From JAJPXC01 sp964562375 (lineage in GTDB: Bacteria; Bacteroidota; Bacteroidia; Bacteroidales; Muribaculaceae), in assembly GCA_964562375.1 (NCBI GenBank), contig CAZLSW010000043.1:1-27632 (forward strand): a DNA stretch of 27,632 nucleotides, given 5' to 3'. Below, piece by piece: positions 7,237 through 14,934 of the stretch. A program made the translations under genes and the position numbers. Under the pieces are notes generated by a model. That model did not search any database. It was given only the letters and a program-made list of their open reading frames with translations, and was not told the origin of the DNA. Every line of letters begins with the position of its first letter. The stretch's first letter is position 1.

Positions 7237-10200
7237 TTAGCGTACCAGGACTTTTTGGGTCAAGGTGGGGGTGGCGACGATGGCCAGGCCTGAGGCGACG
7301 GGGATGGTGCCCGTGGCGCCCGAGTAGATCATCTCGCCGCGCAGGTTGTAGATCTCGCAGGTGGCGCAGCCGAGCACTGTTACCTGGCCTTGGCCGGCGA
7401 GGATCGTAACCTCGGAGTCGGTAGCCACATCCTCAACACCGGTCGACGAACCGATGGTGAACAGCTGGGTGTTCTGAGCGTAGGCGCGCTCTTTGAACAG
7501 CTGCAGCGTGGAGGTGGAGATAGTAGAGCGGGGACGTGCCGAGCTGTTGATTTTACCCGCATCAAGGTCGGAGGTCTTGAATCCGGTAACAGCAGCGTCA
7601 ACCAGCAGAGGCTCGCCGGTGGGGTAGGCGTAGAAGTAATCGTTGGTCACGGCGTAACCCATTACCATGTTGTTGGTGCCATTGGGGTGCCACGATTGCG
7701 AGTAGCTGATGTAATTGTTACCGGCCACGGTGATGCTTTGGCCAATTACCACATCCTCCTCGTCGTCGGAGAAGGTACCGCACCTGTCAAGCTTCTTGAA
7801 GGCCTCGGTATCGGTCCAGCTTGCGCTGACAGCCTCTTCGAATTTGCTTTGCTTGAGGGTGGCTTGGTTAAGAGTAGCTGATTCGTGACCCATAAACCTG
7901 TGCCATGCCTCCGAGCTCTCGTAGTAGCGGTAGAGCGAGTACTGGTGGGGCAGGAGGTTGTCCTCAGTATTGTCGGTAGAGGTGATGGTGATGTGGGTGC
8001 CGAAGCGCTTGTTCTCCTTAGTGTTGGTGTCAACGAAGGTGTTGTGCGACATCGTCAGGCCGATATTCGGAGTGGGGTTGGAGTAGGAGGTGGTCACCAA
8101 GTTGGTAACGTTGTCGCCAACCTGGGCGAACACGTAGCGGGTGCCGTTGATCAACGTGGGGTCGAGCAGGAACGACAGGTCGAAGTCAAGGATTGCGTCA
8201 CCGTCGTTTTGCGAGGGATCGGCGTTGATGGCGTCGCTCTCCGATACAGCGGTCAACCGGGAGGTAATCGCCTTTTCTGACTCGTTGGTGCTGTACTTGT
8301 AGGTACCGTCGAATGTCACCTTGGTGCCGGAGATATTGGCTTGGTTGAGGGAGAGCTCGAGGTAGGGAGTGAGCGAAGAGATCTTGTCGGTGTCAACCAC
8401 CTTGGCGCTGGTCGAGGAAGCCACGTTCTCGTTGGTGGCATAGATCTTGATGGGCAGCTTGGAAGTAGAAGCAAGGTCGGCGGCATTGAGGTTCATACGC
8501 AGCTGCACGTCGAACGTGGGGTAGATCACCGGCTCCTCAGCCTGCTTGGCCTTGTCGGTCTGGTACTGGTTGTAGGCCTCGGCGTCGATTACGGCGGTGT
8601 TGGCTTGCAACTGGTAGCGCAGCTGGTCGGCATTAGTGGCCAGATAGAGGCGCGAGTAGGTCAACTGGTTGTCGTCAACCGTGGAGGTGGAGTTGGCCAA
8701 CTCGGTAGCTGTGGTCGACTCGCCGAAGTAGTAGAGCACGTACTGCGAGGGGAGCATAGCGTCGGTAGCGGCATTGTTGGGCCAGGTCAACGACGCGGTG
8801 ATAGTGGAAACAGCGAAGGGCTTGGTGGATGCCGGCGAGTAGCTGTCATACTCCATGGTGTACAAGGCGTCGCCGTTGTCCTTGATCTTGTTGAGCTTCA
8901 TCGATACAGGCTTGGAGGCGGTTGCGTCGCCATCGGCTACGGTAGCAGCACCATCCTTCTGATTCTGGGAGATGAACTTGCGCAGGTTGTAGTACTTGGA
9001 GTCGCTCCAACCGTTCTTCACGGTGCCCGAGGTGGGATAGCCAAGGTCGCGGCCCTGATAGTTGACATACTGGGCGTTGCCCGAGTTCTTGGAAGTCGAG
9101 GGGGTGTCCTTGTAGTCAACGAGGATGGGGAGAGTCAACTCGGGACCCTTGTTCTCGGTGTCGAAGTAGAGGTAATAGATGTTACCGTCGACGAAGCGAG
9201 AGAAGATGCCTTTCTCGGCAAGCTCTTTGTCGTCGCGCATGTACATATCGTACTTGGTACCACCGATACGGAACAGCGTTATGCCGTAAACGGTCATCTC
9301 TTCACCTACCACAAGGTCACCGGGGGTACCGGTCTTGGGTCGCATATCGGGAGTCCAGGAGTCGATATCCTGCATCTGCTTGTTGGTAGTTCCTTCGGGA
9401 GCCACACGGGGGTTGCAGCACCACCAGGTGTTCTTGTAGAACCACTGACCGCCCTGGAACGGGTTGGCCACGTCGTAGCCGTCCTCGTCGATAAGGTTGA
9501 AGAAGTCGAGGTGGTCCATAGCGTCGTTGGCTGTGTCGAAGCAGAAGCCGTTGGTGTTGTCGGCGCGGTTGGTGGCTTTACCGTCCAGGATGTCGTTCAT
9601 TCCGGCGTTGAGGGTGATACCGCCTGCGGGGAAGGGCAGATAGAACTCATTGGGGTGAGCCACCTTGCCGTCGGGCACGGTGTAGCCGTAGGCGAGCGAC
9701 TTGGCCGAACCGTCGGAGTTGGTCTCGTTAACCCATACGTTCATGAACTTGTAGTAGCTTACCGAGCCTTCCTTGTCGAAGTCCACGCCAAGGTTCGTGG
9801 CCTCGGTGGCCGTGTAGTTATTGACGATATTCTTCGACGAGTTGTAATCTTCGCCTTCCCAAGCCTTCAGTAAGGGGAGGGAGGTGGTGGTGTGGCTGTT
9901 CCAATCCTCGGGGAACGTGCCGCCCATCTTGTGTACCGAAAGCTGGTACTTGTAAGCGTTGTTCTCGTAGGTCACTTTCAGGAGGATGCGGTTAAACTCG
10001 GTGCCACCGGCCAGGTAGGACATGGTGCCTGATTGAGCGTTGGCCATGTTGGCGTCGTAGTTGTTGATGTCGCTCAGGGAGAACTGTACGTTCTGGTTCA
10101 CCTCACCGTTGATCTTGAACTGGAATGCCTGGGCATTGTCGAGGGTCAAGTTGCGGCCGAGATTGATCTGGTAGTAGTTGTCAGATGCGATATGCTTCGA

Positions 10201-13200
10201 GAAGTCCAAAGAGATCTCATCGGCGGTCGAGGTGCCGTGGAGCAGCTGGTAGAGAGGCGTGCCCTTGGCAACGGTGATCGAGTACTGCTCGGTGTTGATG
10301 GGCATCTGCTCGTTGGCGTCGACTTTGAGGGAGCCATTGGAGTCGAACATGATGTCAAACTTCTTGTAGGGGTCGCTCTCGCCACGTTTAGCGCGCAGCC
10401 AGATATTCTTGGTGGCGATACCCACCTTCACGCGTGAGTGGTTGATACGGCTATCGTATTTCTGCAGGTCGACCCACACGTCGCTCTCGCGTGCATCGAA
10501 GTAGAACTGCAACAAACCTGACGAGTTGGCATCGGCAGCGTACTTGCTACCATAATTGGAATAGAACTCCGAGTAAGTGTCAATGTTGCATTGTACTACA
10601 TACTTGATTGCGTTGGGGTCGGCCCAGTTGTTCACCTCGATCTTGTAGTAGTCGTAGGTAGAGCTGTCATTCGATTTGTCCTCATCGTAGACGAAATAGA
10701 AGTAATCGGCTGATTTCTCTGTATCCTTTGCGAAAGTATTGTCATCGGATTTGAGATCTTCCCAGATGGGGCCGTGCCAGAAGTGGATAGCCCAGTTGGC
10801 GCGCTCGGTGGTAGCCTTGTAAAGACGGATTACCGTGGTAGCGGGCTTGCCGTTGGCGGTGTTGATGTTGAATTCAACTTTTACGGTAGAGAAGGATACC
10901 GAGTTGTCGCCAGTGAGGTCGAAAGCCACCTCCCATACGTTATCAAGGAAGAAGTATTTCGCGAAATCGTCGGCCGAAATCTCTATCTTATAGCAGCCTT
11001 CGGAATCGTTCCAATTAGAGGATTTCACCTCTACCTTGTCATTCTTGTCTTGCGAAAAGCCGTTCTCTAACTCTACGCCGCCATCATAATAGCTTGAAGG
11101 CAGGCCTTTAACGATCGTGCGGATATATCCCTTGTTGAGCGACGAGTTGACATTTTTCATCACGTCGTAGCTCAGCGAGAGCTGCTCCTTGGTGTTGTTA
11201 TCAATATCAGCGACTGCATTCCAGTTGTTGTAAACAGTGAAGTAGGTATTAGCCTGTCCGTAGCGGGCGCTGGGAGCCCAGGTGTCACGCATCAAGGTGA
11301 TAGTTACCGTGGGTTGTGCATTTCCGTCACCATCCCAAGTGATGGCAAGCTCGTGTTGAATCTTCTGGAAACGCAATCCCTCATTAGGGATCTTCACATC
11401 GGTGAAGATTTCACCGCCATTGTCGTCCTGGTAGCGTACATAAGTTGCGAAATCGGAGGCCGAGATAGTCTTCACATATCGGTCGTTGGCGTAATCGTAG
11501 TCGGCGTTGGTGAACTCGATTTGAGCTGTGCCATTTCCGGCCAAATTTTTGATGTTGGCGGGGAGGTTACGAACCATCGTGCGCACGTAGTTGCCAGCGC
11601 CAATCGAGTTGTTGCTCGAGAACACGGGATCGGTGTAAATCAGCGTGGTGTAGTTGTCCTCATTGAGAGAGCCGTCGTTCTCCCAGCCGAGGTTGTTGTT
11701 ACCATAGCGCGCGGCAGGCTTGTTGCCGTAGGCGCGGATGTAAGATGTGGCGAGGGAGCCGTCGGAGTTGAAGTTAATCTCATGCTCCAGCTTGGTGAAT
11801 GAGATGAACGGCGAAGCGGTGGCCACATTCGTTACCAGCTCACTGTTCTCCAAATAGAAGTATTTGGTGAAGTTCTCGGCCGTTACCTCAAATTCGTAGC
11901 AACCCTTTTCCGAGTTATAATTCGAAAGCTTGAAGGTTACCCAGTCAGCCGAGGTGTTGCTGATGGAGATCTTAGAGGGATAGTGGGACATCAACGTACG
12001 GATATAGCCGTCGTGCTTGAATGCAAATTCATCGGAATTGGTCGCAGAATATTTGAACTGGGTAGAAGTGTATGCGTCAACTGAAACTGGCCAATTCCAG
12101 TCATTGTTCAAGTTGGTCACTAAGTTTCCGCCACCGTAGCGGCCAGGATTGGTGGTAGTAGTCTCGTAATGAACATCGGTAAAATCAATATAATCACCTT
12201 GGTTTTTAGAGCCATCATTGGCAAGAGCAAAGATGTAATGCTCCACGTCATATAAAGTGCCAGCCCATCGCTCTGCCACAGCGGGGAACAATTGAGCCAC
12301 GTTCAAGCGCACTTCGTGCCATTTGCCGTCGGTAGGAATGCGCAGAGGAATGTCATTTTGAGCGTTATTGTCGTCTCTGGAAGATCCATAGGTGAGGCGC
12401 ACCAACCATTTAGTATCGCCACCCACACGGGCCTTGAACACCAAGTCGCAATTTGCAAAAGCCTTATAGTAATTCTCGGATGTGGTGCCCAACTTGCTAT
12501 TCATCAGATAGCCGCCACCACACCAAGATTCTTTGTCGCCGGCTACCCAGTGTGCATACATTCCCAGAGGAGCGGAGTTGTCGTAGACGATGGTCTGTGA
12601 TTGCATTGTGCTGCTCCAGTTGAGTGCGTTATTGTTAACCTCCATAGGCGCGTTGTCGCCGTAAGAAGGAATCGAGATGCCCGAAAGCACATAATAGGTG
12701 TGGAAAGTGTCCTCAAAGCGGACGTTGGCCACCTGCACTTTGTCGCCCGTCGAGGAAATGCTTCCGTTGTTGGCAAATGAGATCAAATAAACTTCGTCTC
12801 CCACCGAGGATGCATTCTTCCAATAATTAGTTGTATTGGGGAATGTGGCTGCAATGGAATAGGAAACTTCCTGCCAGTCCTGACCGGAGGAAACGTTCAA
12901 GGCTACATTCTCTTCCTTTTTGTTGCCATCGGAATCGTAACCACTCAAACGGATGTTCCAATTAGTGCTTCCCGAAACTTTAACCGAGAATTTCAAGGTC
13001 ATGTTGGCAAGAGACTTGAGGGTGGACACGTCGCCCTTGAATTGGGTTCCACCGAAGGTCCAATCAGTTGCGGTGGCTTTGCACTCCCAATACTTTCCGG
13101 CCGGAGCACTGGTATCCGTGACTTCATTCCAATCGGCATTCCAGCCACCACTCCAAGTCGACAGAGTGCTTTGGTTGTGTGGCCAGACGCCGTAAGTGTC

Positions 13201-13266
13201 GGCGGCCTGGACCACATTGCCGAGCGCCAGCAACGCGCTCGTGAACAAGGTAAGGATCTGTTTCAT
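7237..13266 (-). CDS. Giant 2009-aa secreted repeat protein with T9SS-like tail
   Basis: The ATG at 13266 opens a signal peptide (MKQILTLFTSALLALGNVVQA). Residues about 24-190 and 192-370 are two related beta-rich modules (Trp-rich start, WNIRLSG / WLVRLTYG, WQEVSYSI / WHEVRLNV, then ISFANNGS / IFALANDGS), resembling jelly-roll carbohydrate-binding modules. Three repeats of about 145-150 aa follow at 376-518, 520-665 and 667-818, each opening GRYG/ARYG and containing GYIRT/NYVRT and CYEFEVTAENF-type motifs. The centre (about 820-1900) holds no motif I recognise. The last 80 or so residues (VEDVATDSEVTIL...IYNLRGEMI...KVLVR) form a type IX secretion-like tail. It is probably a surface or secreted protein binding glycans or host or food polymers; no catalytic motif is seen. 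The downstream gene is on a separate transcript. Confidence 0.9.
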   Translation of the reverse strand: MKQILTLFTSALLALGNVVQAADTYGVWPHNQSTLSTWSGGWNADWNEVTDTSAPAGKYWECKATATDWTFGGTQFKGDVSTLKSLANMTLKFSVKVSGSTNWNIRLSGYDSDGNKKEENVALNVSSGQDWQEVSYSIAATFPNTTNYWKNASSVGDEVYLISFANNGSISSTGDKVQVANVRFEDTFHTYYVLSGISIPSYGDNAPMEVNNNALNWSSTMQSQTIVYDNSAPLGMYAHWVAGDKESWCGGGYLMNSKLGTTSENYYKAFANCDLVFKARVGGDTKWLVRLTYGSSRDDNNAQNDIPLRIPTDGKWHEVRLNVAQLFPAVAERWAGTLYDVEHYIFALANDGSKNQGDYIDFTDVHYETTTTNPGRYGGGNLVTNLNNDWNWPVSVDAYTSTQFKYSATNSDEFAFKHDGYIRTLMSHYPSKISISNTSADWVTFKLSNYNSEKGCYEFEVTAENFTKYFYLENSELVTNVATASPFISFTKLEHEINFNSDGSLATSYIRAYGNKPAARYGNNNLGWENDGSLNEDNYTTLIYTDPVFSSNNSIGAGNYVRTMVRNLPANIKNLAGNGTAQIEFTNADYDYANDRYVKTISASDFATYVRYQDDNGGEIFTDVKIPNEGLRFQKIQHELAITWDGDGNAQPTVTITLMRDTWAPSARYGQANTYFTVYNNWNAVADIDNNTKEQLSLSYDVMKNVNSSLNKGYIRTIVKGLPSSYYDGGVELENGFSQDKNDKVEVKSSNWNDSEGCYKIEISADDFAKYFFLDNVWEVAFDLTGDNSVSFSTVKVEFNINTANGKPATTVIRLYKATTERANWAIHFWHGPIWEDLKSDDNTFAKDTEKSADYFYFVYDEDKSNDSSTYDYYKIEVNNWADPNAIKYVVQCNIDTYSEFYSNYGSKYAADANSSGLLQFYFDARESDVWVDLQKYDSRINHSRVKVGIATKNIWLRAKRGESDPYKKFDIMFDSNGSLKVDANEQMPINTEQYSITVAKGTPLYQLLHGTSTADEISLDFSKHIASDNYYQINLGRNLTLDNAQAFQFKINGEVNQNVQFSLSDINNYDANMANAQSGTMSYLAGGTEFNRILLKVTYENNAYKYQLSVHKMGGTFPEDWNSHTTTSLPLLKAWEGEDYNSSKNIVNNYTATEATNLGVDFDKEGSVSYYKFMNVWVNETNSDGSAKSLAYGYTVPDGKVAHPNEFYLPFPAGGITLNAGMNDILDGKATNRADNTNGFCFDTANDAMDHLDFFNLIDEDGYDVANPFQGGQWFYKNTWWCCNPRVAPEGTTNKQMQDIDSWTPDMRPKTGTPGDLVVGEEMTVYGITLFRIGGTKYDMYMRDDKELAEKGIFSRFVDGNIYYLYFDTENKGPELTLPILVDYKDTPSTSKNSGNAQYVNYQGRDLGYPTSGTVKNGWSDSKYYNLRKFISQNQKDGAATVADGDATASKPVSMKLNKIKDNGDALYTMEYDSYSPASTKPFAVSTITASLTWPNNAATDAMLPSQYVLYYFGESTTATELANSTSTVDDNQLTYSRLYLATNADQLRYQLQANTAVIDAEAYNQYQTDKAKQAEEPVIYPTFDVQLRMNLNAADLASTSKLPIKIYATNENVASSTSAKVVDTDKISSLTPYLELSLNQANISGTKVTFDGTYKYSTNESEKAITSRLTAVSESDAINADPSQNDGDAILDFDLSFLLDPTLINGTRYVFAQVGDNVTNLVTTSYSNPTPNIGLTMSHNTFVDTNTKENKRFGTHITITSTDNTEDNLLPHQYSLYRYYESSEAWHRFMGHESATLNQATLKQSKFEEAVSASWTDTEAFKKLDRCGTFSDDEEDVVIGQSITVAGNNYISYSQSWHPNGTNNMVMGYAVTNDYFYAYPTGEPLLVDAAVTGFKTSDLDAGKINSSARPRSTISTSTLQLFKERAYAQNTQLFTIGSSTGVEDVATDSEVTILAGQGQVTVLGCATCEIYNLRGEMIYSGATGTIPVASGLAIVATPTLTQKVLVR

Positions 13267-13611
13267 CTTTTGGTTATAAATTGTTGAATTTTGATGTAGT
13301 TAGTAGGATATTCCTGCACTGGTTTATATATGGACTATTGGAAATCTTCGCCGTGTTGCCGCTGGGGTTTTGGTTATGTCTACCCTGTGTGTTCCCGGCT
13401 GCGCACTTGCGTTTTTCGTCGGTCCTAATTGCGTCACAAAATTACCTCACATTTCCTATCACCTCGCACGCGGGTAAACATCGCAGGTAAACTTGTTGAG
13501 TTGCTACGCCCCTGATACCCACCCATTTAACAAAAATTCATCCACTATTTAGGTAAATTCCCCGCCCCTCCACCTACAAACCATCCTCCACCCCTCCCCC
13601 CCCCAAAAAGA
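13267..13611. other. Upstream region of the giant gene, no gene seen
   Basis: About 345 bp without a supported gene. It should hold the promoter and leader of the 2009-aa gene. A run of nine C (13596-13604) lies directly before the palindrome array and could vary in length by replication slippage. Short ORFs here have no family resemblance and no promoter. Confidence 0.5.
13437..13444 (-). promoter_or_regulatory. Possible -7 element for the giant gene
   Basis: Read on the minus strand this is TAATTTTG, a match to TAnnTTTG. No TTTG box is seen 19-21 bp upstream. It would give a leader of roughly 165 nt before the ATG at 13266, which is long, so the call is weak. Confidence 0.3.
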
Positions 13612-13731
13612 CCATCGGCAAGCCGATGGGGGAGGGGTGACGTCTCCGCGATTTGCCCCACCACCGCATGAGCGTCAGCTCATTTCGGTAGCAGGCCACA
13701 TTATTCGTTCGGCATGCCGAACACCAATATT
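13612..13731. repeat. Palindrome array unit 0 (truncated)
   Basis: It contains the boundary hairpin, the outer stem arm CCCCACCACCGC (13656-13667), the hairpin ATGAGC-GTCA-GCTCAT (13668-13683) and one 39-nt left arm (13684-13722) ending in GTTCGGCATGCCGAAC. The right half of the structure is missing; the next unit begins after ACCAATATT. The hairpin loop is GTCA here but TGAC in the two later units. Confidence 0.8.
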
Positions 13732-13955
13732 GGCAAGCCGATGGGGGAGGGGTGACGTCTCCGCGATTTGCCCCACCACCGCATGAGCTGACGCTCATGA
13801 CGGTAGTGGGCTACAATAGGTGTTCGGCATGCCGAACACCAGCCACGTTATTCGTTCGGCATGCCGAACGCCTATTGTAGCCCACTACCGTCGGTTGTGT
13901 CAACAACCGCGGTGGTGGGGTAATAGTCGGTTTATCCAGCCTCCTGCTCCCCATC
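13732..13955. repeat. Palindrome array unit 1 with complete cloverleaf fold
   Basis: Seven contiguous blocks occupy 13771-13920: outer stem 13771-13782 (CCCCACCACCGC); hairpin 13783-13798 (6-bp stem, TGAC loop); 39-nt arm 13799-13837; 16-nt loop 13838-13853; complementary 39-nt arm 13854-13892 (one T-G wobble at 13821/13870); hairpin 13893-13908 (GGTTGT-GTCA-ACAACC); outer stem 13909-13920 (GCGGTGGTGGGG). No base is left unpaired at the four-way junction. Each 39-nt arm contains its own perfect palindrome. Confidence 0.9.
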
Positions 13956-14192
13956 GGCTTGCCGATGGGGGAGGGGTGACGTCCCCGCGATTTGCCCCAC
14001 CACCGCATGAGCTGACGCTCATTTCGGTAGCAGGCCACATTATTCGTTCGGCATGCCGAACACCAGCCACATTATTCGTTCGGCATGCCGAACGCCTATT
14101 GTAGCCCACTACCGTCGGTTGTGTCAACAACCGCGGTGGTGGGATAATAGTCGGTTTATCCAGCCTCCTGCTCCCCATCGGCTTGCCGATGG
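13956..14192. repeat. Palindrome array unit 2 (diverged left arm)
   Basis: It has the same block order as unit 1, shifted by 224 bp: outer stem 13995-14006, hairpin 14007-14022, left arm 14023-14061, loop 14062-14077, right arm 14078-14116, hairpin 14117-14132, outer stem 14133-14144. The left arm is of the other sequence type (as in unit 0), so its pairing with the right arm has about eight mismatches, and the outer stem has one. Confidence 0.85.
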
Positions 14193-14302
14193 CCGACTTC
14201 ATCAGAAAGAATGGTACGAATCAGTGCTCCCTTACACAACTTTTCAAGAGTTACCTTTCGCTCGTTCGCAAGGTAGTCGGCCTGCAATTGTCTTAAGTCC
14301 AT
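14156..14302 (-). pseudogene. Short ORF after the Panacea gene, apparently truncated by the palindrome array
   Basis: The ATG at 14302 overlaps the end of the Panacea gene by 10 bp, an arrangement typical of coupled operon genes. It reads MDLRQLQADYLANERK, VTLEKLCKGALIRTILSDEV and then runs into array sequence at 14192, where the last 11 codons (HRQADGEQEAG) come from the repeat. The remaining 37 native residues are helical and hydrophilic. I infer that a longer gene, the probable toxin partner of the Panacea antitoxin, was cut off when the array formed or inserted. The identity of the original product is unknown. Confidence 0.5.
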
Positions 14303-14880
14303 GCCAACATTCTTCGGTTGTTTTGACGTTCTCTAATTACATCCAACATGGCTTGGGAGGCGCCACCGGCTTTAGCCATGCTGTATTGGGAGATACGAGT
14401 GTCTTCTCCAGTAATTTCAGTAGCCTTATATGCTATTTGCCAGGCTTGATCGTGAGATAAGTCGGAAAGATCGAATGCTGCAATATCTTTACATTTCGCA
14501 ATCCATTTGTCCAGAATGGAGATGTTGGATTTAGATAATTCCTCTTTATCACAGGAAGCACCCTTTGCGCACATAACCACTTTTGTGCCATTAATCTGCT
14601 CTAACGAAAGCGATTGATTGAACTCGGATAATTCGGGGGTGGGATCATCGATTTTCCCTTCGAGGCAATGTAGGGCTTTGTAAGTGAAAGTAGGAACAGG
14701 GCCGTGTTTACGAGCCACGAAAGTGTCTTCGCAAAGGGGCAAGCCGTATCTTACAAGGTGATCTTGCTGGGCAAAATACATTATCTTGAACAGATGAATA
14801 TAATCAAGTCCTTTGGGCATCTGTTCAAGGATAAAAAGTATAACGGCTTTAATTTTTGATATTTGGTCGGCTGTTTTCAT
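14293..14880 (-). CDS. Panacea-domain antitoxin (DUF4065/SocA-like)
   Basis: The 195-aa protein carries the Panacea signature: KIMYFAQQDHLVRYG (residues 32-46) followed by DTFVARKHGPVPTFTYKAL (52-70). The domain is known from SocA and GepA and acts as antitoxin in many toxin-antitoxin pairs with varied toxins. The start is the ATG at 14880; an in-frame TTG at 14907 would add nine residues, but the ATG fits the family N-terminus better. Downstream the reading direction continues into a short overlapping ORF that ends inside the palindrome array, so the toxin partner seems lost. The gene lies 54 bp after the esterase gene and differs from it in codon use (more A/T-rich), suggesting separate origin. 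Confidence 0.85.
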   Translation of the reverse strand: MKTADQISKIKAVILFILEQMPKGLDYIHLFKIMYFAQQDHLVRYGLPLCEDTFVARKHGPVPTFTYKALHCLEGKIDDPTPELSEFNQSLSLEQINGTKVVMCAKGASCDKEELSKSNISILDKWIAKCKDIAAFDLSDLSHDQAWQIAYKATEITGEDTRISQYSMAKAGGASQAMLDVIRERQNNRRMLAWT

Positions 14881-14934
14881 GACGTTTTCAATCGCGAATT
14901 TAATCAAAATCCCCTATATTAAAAACATATTATA

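Larger units (their letters stand above)
13612..14192. repeat. Array of nested palindromic repeat units (three units, 224-bp period)
   Basis: The array begins with the hairpin CCATCGGC-AA-GCCGATGG (13612-13629) and ends with CCATCGGC-TT-GCCGATGG (14175-14192). Positions 13822-13968 and 14046-14192 are 147-bp direct repeats with only two substitutions (13847/14071 and 13920/14144). Positions 13732-13798 and 13956-14022 match with three differences. A partial first unit (from 13612) shares the same opening at an offset of 115 bp. The palindrome GTTCGGCATGCCGAAC occurs five times (13707, 13822, 13854, 14046, 14078). No reading frame is preserved between units. It is non-coding repetitive DNA, REP/MITE-like in character, but I do not recognise the family. 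Confidence 0.9.

Noticed and set aside
8341..9873. A 510-codon open frame on the plus strand inside the giant gene
   Set aside because: It is antisense to a clearly coding frame with signal peptide, repeats and tail. Its Val/Gly/Glu-rich sequence is what the reverse strand of this codon usage produces, and it has no domain.
13612..14192. Possible CRISPR array
   Set aside because: Repeats are long, nested and palindromic with conserved sequence between them. There are no unique spacers of equal length and no cas genes.
13574..14202. Several ORFs of 70-100 codons across the palindrome array, some similar to each other
   Set aside because: They resemble each other because the DNA is repeated and palindromic. 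They occur on both strands and in different frames, and have no promoter or domain.
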